Shown here one piece after another: positions 18,238 through 27,906 of a stretch of DNA of 64,000 nt. Each line of letters begins with the position of its first letter. The first letter of the stretch is position 1. The stretch lies in the NCBI GenBank assembly GCA_023213195.1, contig CP096135.1:3902842-3966841 (forward strand). Reading direction: 5' to 3'. The notes below the pieces were generated by a model that did no database searches, was not told the origin of the DNA, and was given only the letters and a program-made list of their open reading frames with translations. The stretch comes from Sphingobacteriales bacterium JAD_PAG50586_3 (GTDB taxonomy: Bacteria > Bacteroidota > Bacteroidia > CAMBQF01). The position numbers and the translations under genes were made by a program.

Positions 18238-18711
18238 TATGGGCGAAATTTTATAAACGGTTTTACTTTGTAGCCATCGTTGGTTTCTACGTATATGTAG
18301 CAATATCCATAGGGCACATAATTAATATCCAGGTTAAGTTCAAACATAAACCCACCTAAAACATTCTGGTAAAAATTATTAAAATGCACCTTAGCCAAAA
18401 CGGTCTATAATTTGCACCCGTAGATAGCCATTTTGGTTTATCAGGGCTTTCATGTACAGCACATCAATAACCGGGTTGGGGTTAAAGTCGAAGTCTACCC
18501 CACCGCAAACGCCTGAATTATAAGCTATAACCCCGCCGTATTTATTGGCAAAGCAAATGTTTTTATAGGTAACACCATCGCAGCCGCACACGGGGTTAAA
18601 CTCTGGCGGGCAAAAGGCGCCGGGCTGTATAAGCGTACTATCTATGCACTGGGCGCGGGCACCAAGGCTAACTAGTATTACTGCTAAGGTTAGTAAAAAC
18701 TGTTTCATCAC
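18238..18711 (-). CDS. Secreted Kazal-type protease inhibitor with T9SS C-terminal domain, one apparent frameshift
   Basis: About 157 residues. Signal peptide MMKQFLLTLAVILVSLGARA, then a Kazal domain with six Cys (FNPVCGCDGVTYKNICFANK, later YNSGVCGG). The remainder resembles a type A sorting domain: FNPNPVIDVLYMKAL, VQIIDRFGQV and GYCYIYVETNDGYKVKPFIK. The frame breaks at 18389-18394 (plus-strand CCTTAG for CCTGG, giving FGQVHFNNFYQNV). Kazal domains bind serine proteases; here one would be displayed or released by the type IX system. Target unknown. Confidence 0.75.
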
Positions 18712-18872
18712 TTACAAAGTTACGATTGAAAGGGCAATTGGTTACGTACGGGGCAAAATTTTAATGTTGAACCCTTAAAACACTGCAAAATGCGTATTTC
18801 TACGTATTCAAATTGCGGGATTATACGGGATAATTTTACTGCTACCGGGGTTAAATTTGTAATCTGTAGTAA

Positions 18873-19493
18873 ATGACTAATAATAAAACGCAAATAATTA
18901 TGCAGATAGGCTATATAACAATGATTTCATCATTTAAGCAACAAGGGTTAGACAATAGCACCGCCATAGGTGTTACAAAAGCAGCCATAGAGGTTTTTGA
19001 AGTTGGGGCCGCTTTTACGGCAGTGCAACACCGCGAGGGTATTGATGTTACTTTTAAAGACGGGCGCAAAATACAAATTAGCAACCAAGAGTATTTTATG
19101 GTTGAAGAGCATTGTGGTTTTCAATCTCTTAACGAGGCCGATATGCTTAGCCTTAAAGATGCCGACTATGCCCAGCTTTGTGTAGCTATAATTTGCAAAA
19201 GCAAAGAGGTTGTAGAAGGTTACGATAGCTTTAAAGAGGCTTTAGACGATATAAACAACGGCGCCAGCCTTTTTGATGGTGCCAAACACCTGGGTGTTGC
19301 CCATTACTGTGTAAGCGTGCCCAACCAACTGTTAAACCAGAAAACCGGCAATGTGGGCGCAAGTGCCAAGCAAACAGTTTTTGTAAGCAACAGCTATTTT
19401 GATGAAATTGAGCAACCCACCAAAACAGGCATTTTAAGCCAATGGTCGCGGTTTGCAACCAAACTATACAACCTTGATAAGCTAGTAGGCTAA
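18873..19493 (+). CDS. Hypothetical protein (206 aa)
   Basis: No signal peptide; a cytosolic protein by composition. Stretches such as KAAIEVFEVGAAFTAVQHRE, IDVTFKDGRKIQISNQEYFM and SLFDGAKHLGVAHYCVSVPN suggest a mixed alpha/beta fold. I recognise no family. A second ATG at 18903 (MQIGYITM) is possible. A TAAATTTG box lies at 18852-18859. A terminator-like hairpin follows at about 19545-19570. Confidence 0.6.
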   Translation: MTNNKTQIIMQIGYITMISSFKQQGLDNSTAIGVTKAAIEVFEVGAAFTAVQHREGIDVTFKDGRKIQISNQEYFMVEEHCGFQSLNEADMLSLKDADYAQLCVAIICKSKEVVEGYDSFKEALDDINNGASLFDGAKHLGVAHYCVSVPNQLLNQKTGNVGASAKQTVFVSNSYFDEIEQPTKTGILSQWSRFATKLYNLDKLVG

Positions 19494-19837
19494 ACACCCA
19501 TATTAACAAACCAAGACGGGATGGTTTACTGCATAATGCCCACCCCGGTACTATATCGGGGTTTGGGTTTTATGTAAGTTTCAAACGCTATATTTTCTAT
19601 CCTATTCCATTATAAATCAGGTTTTAATATACCCCAAAGTAACAATTGCATAATTTAATTAGTTGTGTAAGGCTTGATAAACTTGCCTTTTAAACTATTT
19701 TATATCTACAGCTCTAGACAAACAACATACACAGTAACTTATTGCATATCAAATAATTAAATTTCACAAAGCTATTGCTTATAACAAAACAGGTTAGTAT
19801 TATTGTGCCATTAAATAACCTAAAAAACCTACTTGTA
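19494..19837. other. Intergenic stretch with a terminator
   Basis: 344 bp without a gene. CCCACCCCG ... CGGGGTTTGGG followed by TTTT (about 19539-19572) is a good intrinsic terminator for the preceding gene. The rest is AT-rich, without a clear -7 box; I see nothing else. Confidence 0.55.
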
Positions 19838-21008
19838 ATGAAAAAAATATTCTATTATCAGTAATGCTGTTATTGGCATTAAGTGGATATTCTCAAACAG
19901 CCGGCACTTTTCAATTATGTAAGTCAACCATTTCTAAAAAAGGATCTATCAGACCTACAGATATAACTGTGCAGAGAGTTAGGGTTGAAATTGTGAATGG
20001 CATGATTGAAAATATTTATGTTGAAACAGATACTACTAATGCATCAAAACCTATTTACAGAAATAAGCAATCATCTATTTCTGTTGTAAGGTTTAATGAA
20101 GGTAAAAGACCAAGAAGGTTAGATAATTTAGTTAATTTAACCTCTACAGATTCAGCAGACTGCATTCGGATTGGTGACATATTATGTTATACCCCTCAAA
20201 AAGGTGGAATACCTGAAAACACCTCCTTTACTTTAACTCCTACCACAAAAAACCCAAACCCAACGCACGATGTAGAGCGTGATTGGTTGGCTGACCTTGA
20301 TGTTAAAGTCTATTCTGACGTGTTAGGCATTTTCGCTCAAGAATCTAATGGTTTAGCACAAACAGAAGCTTCCTTACCTATCATAATTAGCACACGCAAT
20401 GTTCCTAATAAACGATCGATGTTTTTCAACTACATTAAGCCACATTTCATTTATTCACGCTTAGATAGCAGTAAAAAAGACTATGCCTTCAATCCTTCTG
20501 TGGCAATAGCAGACAGATTAGGAATGTTGCAAAAAGTCCATTAGCTGTAGGGATAGAATTAAATATATTCAAGACATGGTCAAAAGATAGGTTATTTGAT
20601 TTTGAAGCAAATATTGGTTATCAATTTAACTTGATAAATCTCTTTAACATAGTGGATAGTACACGTACCAATGCATACTTCCAATTTATAACACCTAAAT
20701 TAAAATTAAATTTTTTACGAGATAAATTTTCAGTAGCTGCGTCTGCTCCAATATCTATGATACAACGTAAAGAAGGTATATTCTTTACTGAAGAAGACCG
20801 TAAACTACAATTTTTGACGGTTTTTTCAATGCAGGCAAATATCACAACCATATTTAACCCTGAAAAGAAAGACGGATTTTATGTTCGCTTTAACCAGTAC
20901 AATAACTTCTCTCAAAAAGGCAGCAATTTTATACAATTACAACTAGGCTATACATCAAGCATATCAGAGGTATTTGATAAAAAAGACAAAGACAAGAAAG
21001 AAGACTAA
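19838..21008 (+). CDS. Secreted outer-membrane-like protein, two apparent frameshifts
   Basis: About 390 residues once two A-runs are lengthened by one base (19841-19847 at the start, 20531-20535). The first restores a signal peptide, MKKNILLSVMLLLALSGYS. The second joins LGMLQKSPLAVGIELNIFK. The C-terminal half has alternating strands ending in aromatic residues (GFYVRFNQYNNF, FIQLQLGYTSSI), as in beta-barrels. No family recognised. Its stop overlaps the stop of the terminase gene on the other strand by 2 nt. Confidence 0.6.
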
Positions 21009-22168
21009 CCCACCACCATGCTCGCCCTGGAACCTCTTTTAGGGCGGGCAACAATGGTGTAGGCCGCATAGCGAGCGGCATCTATGGCATCGTCCATAAA
21101 TTTTATGGGCTGGTCTATCAGGTGGCCATTGCTATCCTTCATCCAACAATAGTTGTTCATCTCTTTAACCAAGTGGCCACTATCGCGGTGAACAAAAAGA
21201 ATGCAACGCCGCATACGGTCTATGCCTTCGGTAACCAGTTTTGTGGCAGCTTTGGTGTTTAAAAAACCGGCTGTGTGCAGCTCACCAATATACTCAGGCC
21301 GGGCGCTATCGGCATATATGGTATGGTGTTTTGGTATTTTCATCTGCTTCATCAAGGCTATCAACTCAGGCATGGTAATATGGCTGCGGTAAATGCATTC
21401 AGTCAGGTAGAGTTCACCATCGCGGTAATCGGCACGTACAAGGGCCGTTGGGTGGTTAAAACCAAAGTCTAAGCCATAAGCTGTAACAGTACCTTGGGGC
21501 ACATCTTTAAACAACTCATAATCGGGGAACACACGCTCTGCCGATGCACCTTTCTCGCTCAGGCCGTATATGCGCCAATAGTCAGCATCAGTAAACTGCA
21601 GCATCTCAATTTCGCGCCTTAGTTCCTCGTCTAAAAAAGGGTTGTCTTTGTAGGTCGATTTTATCAGCACACAATCTTCACGGTTTAGCACCTGCTCATA
21701 AATCCAGTGGTGTTGAGCCGATGGATTATAGTCTAAAATAATTTGCCCCGGCGTACGCATAATGGCCTGCCTAAAATCATCAAGCGAAGACTCATTAGCC
21801 TCGTTAATCCAAAATATATCCTGCTTGCGGCCGCGCAGGCGTTGGCTCTCGTCAAGACCCACAAAAAGAAACTGCGTACCGTTAAGGTCGTAAGTATGGT
21901 TGGTTACATGTAACGCCTTAGGGTTATACAAGCCATGCTGTTTAAGTATATCTTTAAAATCTTCCATGGCGCTTGTTTTAAGCCAGGTGTAGCTTTTGCG
22001 GGCAATGGTAATTTTCAGGTTTTCGCCACTCAATGCACGCATAATAAGGTACTGTATAATGCTGTATGTTTTGCTGGAGCGCGACCCGCCCTGGTGCGCA
22101 ATTATGCGCATGTGCTTATTGTCCCAAGTTTGCTGGTATACAGGGGTTACTTCTAAATCTTTAATCAT
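21005..22168 (-). CDS. Phage terminase large subunit
   Basis: 387 residues from the ATG at 22168, which overlaps the end of the upstream gene (ATGATTAA); a start 5 codons earlier is possible. Packaging ATPase: Walker A GGSRSSKT (27-34), Walker B IFWINEAN (118-125). RNase H-like nuclease: Asp234 in YGLDFGFNHP, Asp287 in TIYADSARPEYI, and Asp359/360/363 in KFMDDAIDAARYA. It is of the PBSX/SPP1-like group common in Bacteroidota phages. All motor and nuclease residues are present, so it should be active. The capsid and portal it would serve are 14-20 kb away. Confidence 0.92.
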   Translation of the reverse strand: MIKDLEVTPVYQQTWDNKHMRIIAHQGGSRSSKTYSIIQYLIMRALSGENLKITIARKSYTWLKTSAMEDFKDILKQHGLYNPKALHVTNHTYDLNGTQFLFVGLDESQRLRGRKQDIFWINEANESSLDDFRQAIMRTPGQIILDYNPSAQHHWIYEQVLNREDCVLIKSTYKDNPFLDEELRREIEMLQFTDADYWRIYGLSEKGASAERVFPDYELFKDVPQGTVTAYGLDFGFNHPTALVRADYRDGELYLTECIYRSHITMPELIALMKQMKIPKHHTIYADSARPEYIGELHTAGFLNTKAATKLVTEGIDRMRRCILFVHRDSGHLVKEMNNYCWMKDSNGHLIDQPIKFMDDAIDAARYAAYTIVARPKRGSRASMVVG

Positions 22169-22397
22169 TATTGCGGGGAACAACTTTTACGTTAATGGTG
22201 GCTTGTATGGTTTGCGTGGCGCCGGTAGATGCCCAGTGCTCGTCTTCTATATCCTTTAAAAGGCGATCGGCAATGTCCTTAACTTTCTTATCGTCAAGTG
22301 TGTCTACAAGTTGTTCAATATTGCTTTTCTTTTCGTTGAATGTAGACAATAGGTCTTTCAGCTGCTGCTTAGCAGTATCGTAATTAATTTTTGGCAT
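22161..22397 (-). CDS. Putative small terminase subunit-like protein
   Basis: 78 residues, the first gene of the terminase transcript, overlapping the large subunit start. The helical, charged N-terminal part (YDTAKQQLKDLLSTFNEK, then LKDIEDEHW) would fit oligomerisation. No clear helix-turn-helix is visible. The assignment as small terminase rests on position alone. Confidence 0.45.
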   Translation of the reverse strand: MPKINYDTAKQQLKDLLSTFNEKKSNIEQLVDTLDDKKVKDIADRLLKDIEDEHWASTGATQTIQATINVKVVPRNND

Positions 22398-22423
22398 TGT
22401 AGGTGTTTTTGGTTTGTCAAGTG

Positions 22424-22455
22424 CAAAGGTACAACCGCCAAATAGGGTTTGTCAA
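22424..22455 (-). promoter_or_regulatory. Promoter of the terminase genes with TTGACAA repeats
   Basis: On the minus strand TTGACAA (22455-22449), 21 bp between TTG and the box, TGTACCTTTGCA (box 22431-22424). A second TTGACAA (22420-22414) lies just downstream of the -7 box, where a repressor would block transcription. It is the same design as the capsid-operon promoter at 646-677. Confidence 0.7.
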
Positions 22456-22583
22456 TAGGCAATTATCAACAACCCTCTACAACGCTTAAAAATGTTATTG
22501 AAGTAAACTATTTTTTCTGCCTGAAAATCAATCTGTAAAACCCAATGTTAATAATTTAAAAATATTTATATAATTTCTTATAC

Positions 22584-22591
22584 TACCTTTG
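22584..22591 (+). promoter_or_regulatory. -7 box before the tail genes
   Basis: TACCTTTG sits only 4 bp before the ATG at 22596, so transcripts would be leaderless or nearly so. No TTTG is visible at -33. Confidence 0.45.
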
Positions 22592-22595
22592 TGCT

Positions 22596-23381
22596 ATGAG
22601 TTTGCCTATACTACTAAACCAACAATTAATTGATATTCCACTTAGTTGGAATGAGCTTACCCTGGCGCAATACACCCGCATGTACAGCGCAACCCAAAGC
22701 AGTAATGATTACTTAGCACCCATTGCCGCTTTACTACAAATTGACAAGCACACGTTGCAAAGCCTGCCCGAAGACAAGCTAACCGCATTGGTGCTTAACA
22801 ACCTGCTTTGGCTTAATACGCCACCCTTAAAAACCACCGCAGAACATTGCCCTAAATACTTGCAATTGGGCGATGATTTGCATACCGTTCCGCAAAATTT
22901 TGATGGACTAAAATTTGGGCAGGTGTTGCTTTTTCAATCGGTACTAAGTGAGCATACCGATAAAGAAACCGGAACCTTAAACCCCGCTGCCTACGCACGT
23001 TTGCTGGCCATAGTTTTTTCCGCGAAAGACGAGCCTATAAACGACAGTAGCATTGACCAACTGGAAGCGCAGTTGCAACAAATACCCTTTACCGAAGCCA
23101 TGCCTGTGCTCAATTTTTTTGAGCTGTTGGCAGCTGTCAAGCAGCGCGAACGCAAAGCCCTTAGCCGCGACAGCACGCCCGAAGAAAAGCAGGCCGGTAT
23201 TAAACGCTTTGAAAAATTTGGGGCTTACCCACTGGTACGAATGGTTATGCAGGCCGAAAACCTTACGTACGACCAAACACTAAACCTACCCTACCACCGC
23301 GCCTTTGTGTGCCTTTGGTACGAAAACGAGAAGAGTAAATACCGGGATGCGTTAATGAAGTTCACAGTTGGCAGTTCGTAG
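22596..23381 (+). CDS. Phage tail-locus protein (possible tail assembly chaperone)
   Basis: 261 residues, the first gene of the plus-strand tail operon, divergent from the terminase. Helical and soluble: IPLSWNELTLAQYTRMYSA, FGQVLLFQSVLSEHTDK, YARLLAIVFSA. The end has LNLPYHRAFVCLWYENEKSK. A helical protein at this position would fit a tail assembly chaperone, which binds the tape measure protein, but I cannot confirm the family. Confidence 0.5.
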   Translation: MSLPILLNQQLIDIPLSWNELTLAQYTRMYSATQSSNDYLAPIAALLQIDKHTLQSLPEDKLTALVLNNLLWLNTPPLKTTAEHCPKYLQLGDDLHTVPQNFDGLKFGQVLLFQSVLSEHTDKETGTLNPAAYARLLAIVFSAKDEPINDSSIDQLEAQLQQIPFTEAMPVLNFFELLAAVKQRERKALSRDSTPEEKQAGIKRFEKFGAYPLVRMVMQAENLTYDQTLNLPYHRAFVCLWYENEKSKYRDALMKFTVGSS

Positions 23382-23446
23382 TAACTACTGTCAACAGCCA
23401 ACCGCCAACTGTCAACTAAACTAAACTAAAAACCACGAACTAAAAA

Positions 23447-23917
23447 ATGAACACCATAGACATAACCGAAGCCTTAAACAACGTAGCTGCCTCAACAGGC
23501 GGGGGATTGGCGCTTAGCTACGGCACGCGCTACGAACAGAACAAAGATGCCGACAATGCCACATTCCCCAAGTTGTATTTAGATGAGCCGCTAACATCGC
23601 ACGAGACAATACGCTCTAGCGGAAATACAAGCACGGTGTACGAGGTGAAATTATTTTTTGCTGATAAGGCACAGCTTGATGCTACCCCACAACAGCAACG
23701 CCAAACCATTGTGCAAATGCGCTGCCTTGCCAAAGAGTTTATTACCCGCCTGCAACAGCAAACCTATACCGATGAGCGGAAGATTTTCAACCTGCAAAGC
23801 GGTACACAATTTACTTTAACTGATGTTGCAAACCTGCCCTATGATGTGGGCCTGACAGGCGTTCTGCTAGAGATTGATTTACCTGTATTTGATTACAACG
23901 GGAATTGTATTGTTTAA
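23447..23917 (+). CDS. Phage tail-locus protein (156 aa)
   Basis: Mixed alpha/beta protein without membrane segments (MNTIDITEALNNVAAST, TVYEVKLFFADKAQLDATPQ, LPYDVGLTGVLLEIDLPVFD). The size and place before a putative tail completion protein suggest a minor head-tail or tail-terminator component. No family recognised. Confidence 0.5.
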   Translation: MNTIDITEALNNVAASTGGGLALSYGTRYEQNKDADNATFPKLYLDEPLTSHETIRSSGNTSTVYEVKLFFADKAQLDATPQQQRQTIVQMRCLAKEFITRLQQQTYTDERKIFNLQSGTQFTLTDVANLPYDVGLTGVLLEIDLPVFDYNGNCIV

Positions 23918-23919
23918 TC

Positions 23920-23984
23920 TACCACCCCCGTTACACCTTCGGTGCGACATCTCCTCCTAAATTTAGGAGGGGGAAGGGGGAGGT
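23920..23984. repeat. C-rich palindromic repeat between tail genes, copy 1
   Basis: TACCACCCCCGTTACACC ... CTCCTAAATTTAGGAG ... GGGGGAGGTA. The outer TACC and GGTA and the inner CTCCTAAATTTAGGAG are palindromic. Nearly the same sequence occurs at 24473-24538. Confidence 0.8.
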
Positions 23985-24005
23985 AACTAACTAACAACTA
24001 AAAAA

Positions 24006-24437
24006 ATGCTAAAAGACCTACTAAACCTGCATGCCGAAATACTGCGCAAACGTATTGTAGATGAAATGGCGGCACGCAACAAAAACGCTACAGGTAAAAC
24101 CGCCGCAGGCTTACAAATAGAAGTTACCAATGATGGTTTTAAACTGATTGACAACAACGGCAATTTCCAGTTTATAGAATACGGTACCGCACCGCATAAA
24201 AACAAAAAACCGGGCTACGGTTTTGCCGCTGCTATAGAGCAATGGATAAAAGCCAAAGGTATTCCGTTGCAGGGTAATACACACTCTGTTGCCTATGCCA
24301 TAGCTACCCATTTAAAACGCAAAGGCAGCAAACAATACCAAAGCAAAACACCCGCAGGTATTATAAAAGCAGCACTCAACAAAGAGTATATGGATAAGCT
24401 GGTAAGTAGCGTTGCTGCTTCAATTATGAATTATTAA
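24006..24437 (+). CDS. Putative tail completion protein (HK97 gp10-like)
   Basis: 143 residues. A basic helical N-terminus (LLNLHAEILRKRIVDEM), then the pattern FIEYGTAPHKNKKPGYG with strand-turn structure, and a helical part (YAIATHLKRKGSKQY, IIKAALNKEYMDKL). The motif F-x-E-x-G-T-x-P-H is typical of HK97 gp10-like and minor capsid proteins that finish the tail. Flanked on both sides by the dispersed repeat. Confidence 0.6.
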   Translation: MLKDLLNLHAEILRKRIVDEMAARNKNATGKTAAGLQIEVTNDGFKLIDNNGNFQFIEYGTAPHKNKKPGYGFAAAIEQWIKAKGIPLQGNTHSVAYAIATHLKRKGSKQYQSKTPAGIIKAALNKEYMDKLVSSVAASIMNY

Positions 24438-24472
24438 TTAGTAATTATTAGAATTAAAAACTAATCAAAACC

Positions 24473-24538
24473 TACCACCCCCGTCACAGCTTCACTATTA
24501 CACCCCCTCCTAAATTTAGGAGGGGGAAGGGGGAGGTA
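24473..24538. repeat. C-rich palindromic repeat between tail genes, copy 2
   Basis: Same element as at 23920-23984: CCTAAATTTAGG core, GGGGGAAGGGGGAGGTA end. Differences are confined to the left arm. Confidence 0.8.
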
Positions 24539-24556
24539 CTAACCAACCAATAAAAA

Positions 24557-25978
24557 ATGATTATCAAACTAACCGAACCCAAAACCGCGCACAGCAGCTT
24601 AGCTACAGATAGCTACTGGGTTGCCGCATACAACTACATCCGCTTTAAATACCAACGGCAAGATGCCTACTATGTATCCGTAACAAACGATGGCGGTGTG
24701 GCCCGCTTTGATATGTCGCACATTGCAGTGGCACCCGGCGTTAGCCCTATGGTGGGCGATGTAATTTACGTATCGGGCCCAGACTATGGCACTACCTGTA
24801 TTATAACGGCTATAGACGCTATTACCGTGAGTGGCAGCCCCAGCATTGGCCTGGTGACAGACTTACCCTATAACGGCAACGCTACAGGCTTTGTAAACTG
24901 CCTTATGGAACGCCCCAACTGGCTAATGGAAGTCAACATAAAAGTGGATACCCCTACAGGCTTTAAAACCATTGCTAACAGTACGTACCGCTCTTTACCC
25001 GACGGAACTATTTGGGTTGAAGTGCAGGAGTTTTTAAAGAGCTACCTAAACAATAATTACGAATATTTTACTACCGGTTTTAATGCTGTTGATGATGGTT
25101 CAAGTATTGCATTTATAATAGAACACAGGCAGGTTTATGAGGGCTATACCACGGAAGATTTTGTAGCAGAAGACACCTACTATGCCACTAACGCCGCCAT
25201 GCAGGCCAACCAGCCGCAGGCGCCTAACATGGTTAACCATGTAGTGTTTGACACGGCCAACAACGCTAAATTTTTATGCGGATTTAAAGAACCTACCATG
25301 TGGGTGGGCTACCCCTTTACACTATCATTTATCAATTACGAAAATGGTGTAGACTTATCTTTACTAGAAGCGTGGTACGATATTAACCGTACGCAGGTAG
25401 ATGTTACCAACCAAGGTGTAATTGCCGCGTTGCAAGGCAGCGTAAACCTTTTGGCGCCCCTGCGCGGCGTGGTAACCAGCTTGCCATACAGCTACATGTC
25501 AGTTGCGCTATGCGAGAGTGTTTTCCCCTACCACTTAGCAACAGAAAATAAAATAATCCGTGCTAAAATACCGTGTGGTAAAAACGAGGTGATGCTGGTA
25601 TGGCGCAACCAACTGGGAGGGTGGGATTATTACCTATTTGACAACCGCCATACATCGACACTGTCAGTAAGCAATGGCAATGTGTTTGAGCCGTGGGTAG
25701 AGGATTTGGCTAATGTATCAACCCAACAAAACCCACTGACCAAAACAGCTTTTGAAACGATTCAACTGGCTGCATCTAGCATAGACCAAAACGACGTGGA
25801 AGGTATTAAAGGTCTGCTGAAATCTATTGCCATATACATTATTGAAACCGATGCACCGCATGCCTTAACGCGTGTAACCATAGAGCCCGGCACATGGCAG
25901 GTTAGCGATACAAAATCGGCACTAAGTGAAATTGAATTTACCATTCGCAAACCCGAAGAATTTTTACAACACGAATAA
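24557..25978 (+). CDS. Phage tail structural protein (473 aa)
   Basis: Beta-rich, without signal peptide or membrane segment. The N-terminus has short repeats of strand and turn (SYWVAAYNYIRFKYQRQDAY, VGDVIYVSGPDYGTTCIITA) like an OB or Ig-like tail domain. The end has LTRVTIEPGTWQVSDTKSAL and IEFTIRKPEEF. It overlaps no gene and precedes a similar large protein by 3 bp. Probably a distal tail or baseplate component, by context. Confidence 0.55.
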   Translation: MIIKLTEPKTAHSSLATDSYWVAAYNYIRFKYQRQDAYYVSVTNDGGVARFDMSHIAVAPGVSPMVGDVIYVSGPDYGTTCIITAIDAITVSGSPSIGLVTDLPYNGNATGFVNCLMERPNWLMEVNIKVDTPTGFKTIANSTYRSLPDGTIWVEVQEFLKSYLNNNYEYFTTGFNAVDDGSSIAFIIEHRQVYEGYTTEDFVAEDTYYATNAAMQANQPQAPNMVNHVVFDTANNAKFLCGFKEPTMWVGYPFTLSFINYENGVDLSLLEAWYDINRTQVDVTNQGVIAALQGSVNLLAPLRGVVTSLPYSYMSVALCESVFPYHLATENKIIRAKIPCGKNEVMLVWRNQLGGWDYYLFDNRHTSTLSVSNGNVFEPWVEDLANVSTQQNPLTKTAFETIQLAASSIDQNDVEGIKGLLKSIAIYIIETDAPHALTRVTIEPGTWQVSDTKSALSEIEFTIRKPEEFLQHE

Positions 25979-25981
25979 GCT

Positions 25982-27904
25982 ATGCCTGTTACATTATTTA
26001 TTGAAAACGAGGCCGCCGACCTGGCCGCAGAAACCCCTATTGCGCTTACCTTTCAGGTACATGACATTACCGAACTGGAAAGTCGCCAAGGCAACTACAG
26101 CAACGAATTTGAATTGCCGCTAACTGCTAAAAACCGCCGTCTGCTTGGCTTTCCTAATGCTATTGCCAGCACATCTAACATACCCTACACAAAAATAAAC
26201 GCGCTACTAAGCATCAACGGTTTGCAAAGCCTACCGGGTTTCTTAATTGTTGAAGAAGTAACTACAGATGAAGCTAAGTGTACATTTTACTCAGGAAACA
26301 CGGGCTTTTTTGAGGCGCTAGGTAATGCTACACTTAACGATTTAGATTTATCAACCTACAACCATTATTGGGATTTAGCGGGTACAAACAACGTGTTTGA
26401 CAATAAGGCAAATACAAACGGTTTTACCTACCCCATTATAGAATACGGTACCGAAACCGCCCACCCTACCCTGCCCATAACAACGCGCAGTATTAACCCC
26501 AAATACCTGCGCCCGGCAATGTTTGTATCGCCGTTAATGCAGGCTATTAGCAACTACTGTGGGTATAACTTTATTGGTGATTTCTTTGCATCGGAAGCCT
26601 TTACCAAAGAGCTGATACCTATCACCAATAAGCACTTAAAACACTCTGCGGGTTGGTCGGCGTGGCAGCTATTTTCAGCCTATAAAACTACCGACCAAAC
26701 GGTTGCTACCACCAGTACCGATGTGCTTACTTTCCCCGAGAGTATAGTAGATGCTGGCAGCAACTTTAATGGTAGTGAGTATACCATTCCAAGTAAGGGT
26801 AAATACACCTTTAGGTGTACATATAAATTATCCGGAGGTATAAATTCGCCCAGGCCAGTAATACGCATGGTTAGGGAAGATATTGATGGTAATGTGCAGA
26901 TAATTTCATCGCGCACATTAACGGGGTTAAGCATGGTTTTTCCTGAAGCATTAGAGCCTGGAGAACTGGAATTTGAGCATGGTGATAAAGTATATGTTAC
27001 CCTTTACGGCGGCGCAGATGGGGCCACGTACGATGCATCTTTGGGTGGCACATTTACCTGCACCGCAGTTACCGATACTACTATTGAATATGGCAACCTG
27101 TTTGAGTTTACGGGCAATATGCCGGCTATATCGTTAAAGGCTTTCATCAAAGCACTATGCCAGCGTTACAACCTACTGCTGTATACCGATGGGCTATCAA
27201 AAACCATAGAATTTATTCCGTTTAAAACCTTGTATGATAATCAGTCTAAAGCCATAGACTGGAGTAAAAAAATGCACAAACGCGGAATTGAAACGCATTT
27301 TCACCCTGATGAATTTTCGCAACAAAACATCTTTGCCTACATAAAGGAAGATGGCGATGAAATACCCGGCGCACAAGGCATTTTAACGCTTGATGATGAA
27401 ACGGCAGAGCTTACCGAAAAGAAAATAACCCAGCCATTTGCGGCAACAAATTCCATAAGCCGTTTGCAGAATTTAACCGTACCGCAAATAAAAATGATGG
27501 AGTATGATGCTGATTCATCAACCTATAAAAACAACGATGTAAAACCACGTATACTGTACTTAGACAGTGTTATTCTAACCGATGCTATTACCTACGACGA
27601 TGGCACTACAACCGCCACAGATGGCGCAACGGAAGAGCCGTTTGCATGGTTTATTAACGAGGCTAAACCCTTTAACCTGGGCTTTGATAACAACCTGCTT
27701 GCCACGCACTACACAGAACTTGGCTACATGCTTTATCGCTATAAAAAACTAACAGCGCGGTTTAATCTTTCAGCGGCAGATGTTATGGGGTTTGATTTTA
27801 AAAAGCCTGTGTATTTAAGCCAGTATTCGTGCTATTTCTATGTAAATAAAATTGAAGGGTATACACCCAAAAAACTAACCAAAGTTGAACTAATAAAAAT
27901 GTAA
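25982..27904 (+). CDS. Phage tail or baseplate protein (640 aa)
   Basis: Begins MPVTLFIENEAADLAAETPI. Early strands (FQVHDITELESRQGNYSNEF, FELPLTAKNRRLLGF) resemble the receptor-side hub proteins of Bacteroidota tails. The middle has GEYTIPSKGKYTFRCTYKLSGG-like beta units, and the rest (ISLKAFIKALCQRYNLLLYT, MLYRYKKLTARFNLSAADVM) recalls hub domains with a helical arm. I call it tail structural from context and form; the exact role is open. Confidence 0.55.
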   Translation: MPVTLFIENEAADLAAETPIALTFQVHDITELESRQGNYSNEFELPLTAKNRRLLGFPNAIASTSNIPYTKINALLSINGLQSLPGFLIVEEVTTDEAKCTFYSGNTGFFEALGNATLNDLDLSTYNHYWDLAGTNNVFDNKANTNGFTYPIIEYGTETAHPTLPITTRSINPKYLRPAMFVSPLMQAISNYCGYNFIGDFFASEAFTKELIPITNKHLKHSAGWSAWQLFSAYKTTDQTVATTSTDVLTFPESIVDAGSNFNGSEYTIPSKGKYTFRCTYKLSGGINSPRPVIRMVREDIDGNVQIISSRTLTGLSMVFPEALEPGELEFEHGDKVYVTLYGGADGATYDASLGGTFTCTAVTDTTIEYGNLFEFTGNMPAISLKAFIKALCQRYNLLLYTDGLSKTIEFIPFKTLYDNQSKAIDWSKKMHKRGIETHFHPDEFSQQNIFAYIKEDGDEIPGAQGILTLDDETAELTEKKITQPFAATNSISRLQNLTVPQIKMMEYDADSSTYKNNDVKPRILYLDSVILTDAITYDDGTTTATDGATEEPFAWFINEAKPFNLGFDNNLLATHYTELGYMLYRYKKLTARFNLSAADVMGFDFKKPVYLSQYSCYFYVNKIEGYTPKKLTKVELIKM

Positions 27905-27906
27905 TT

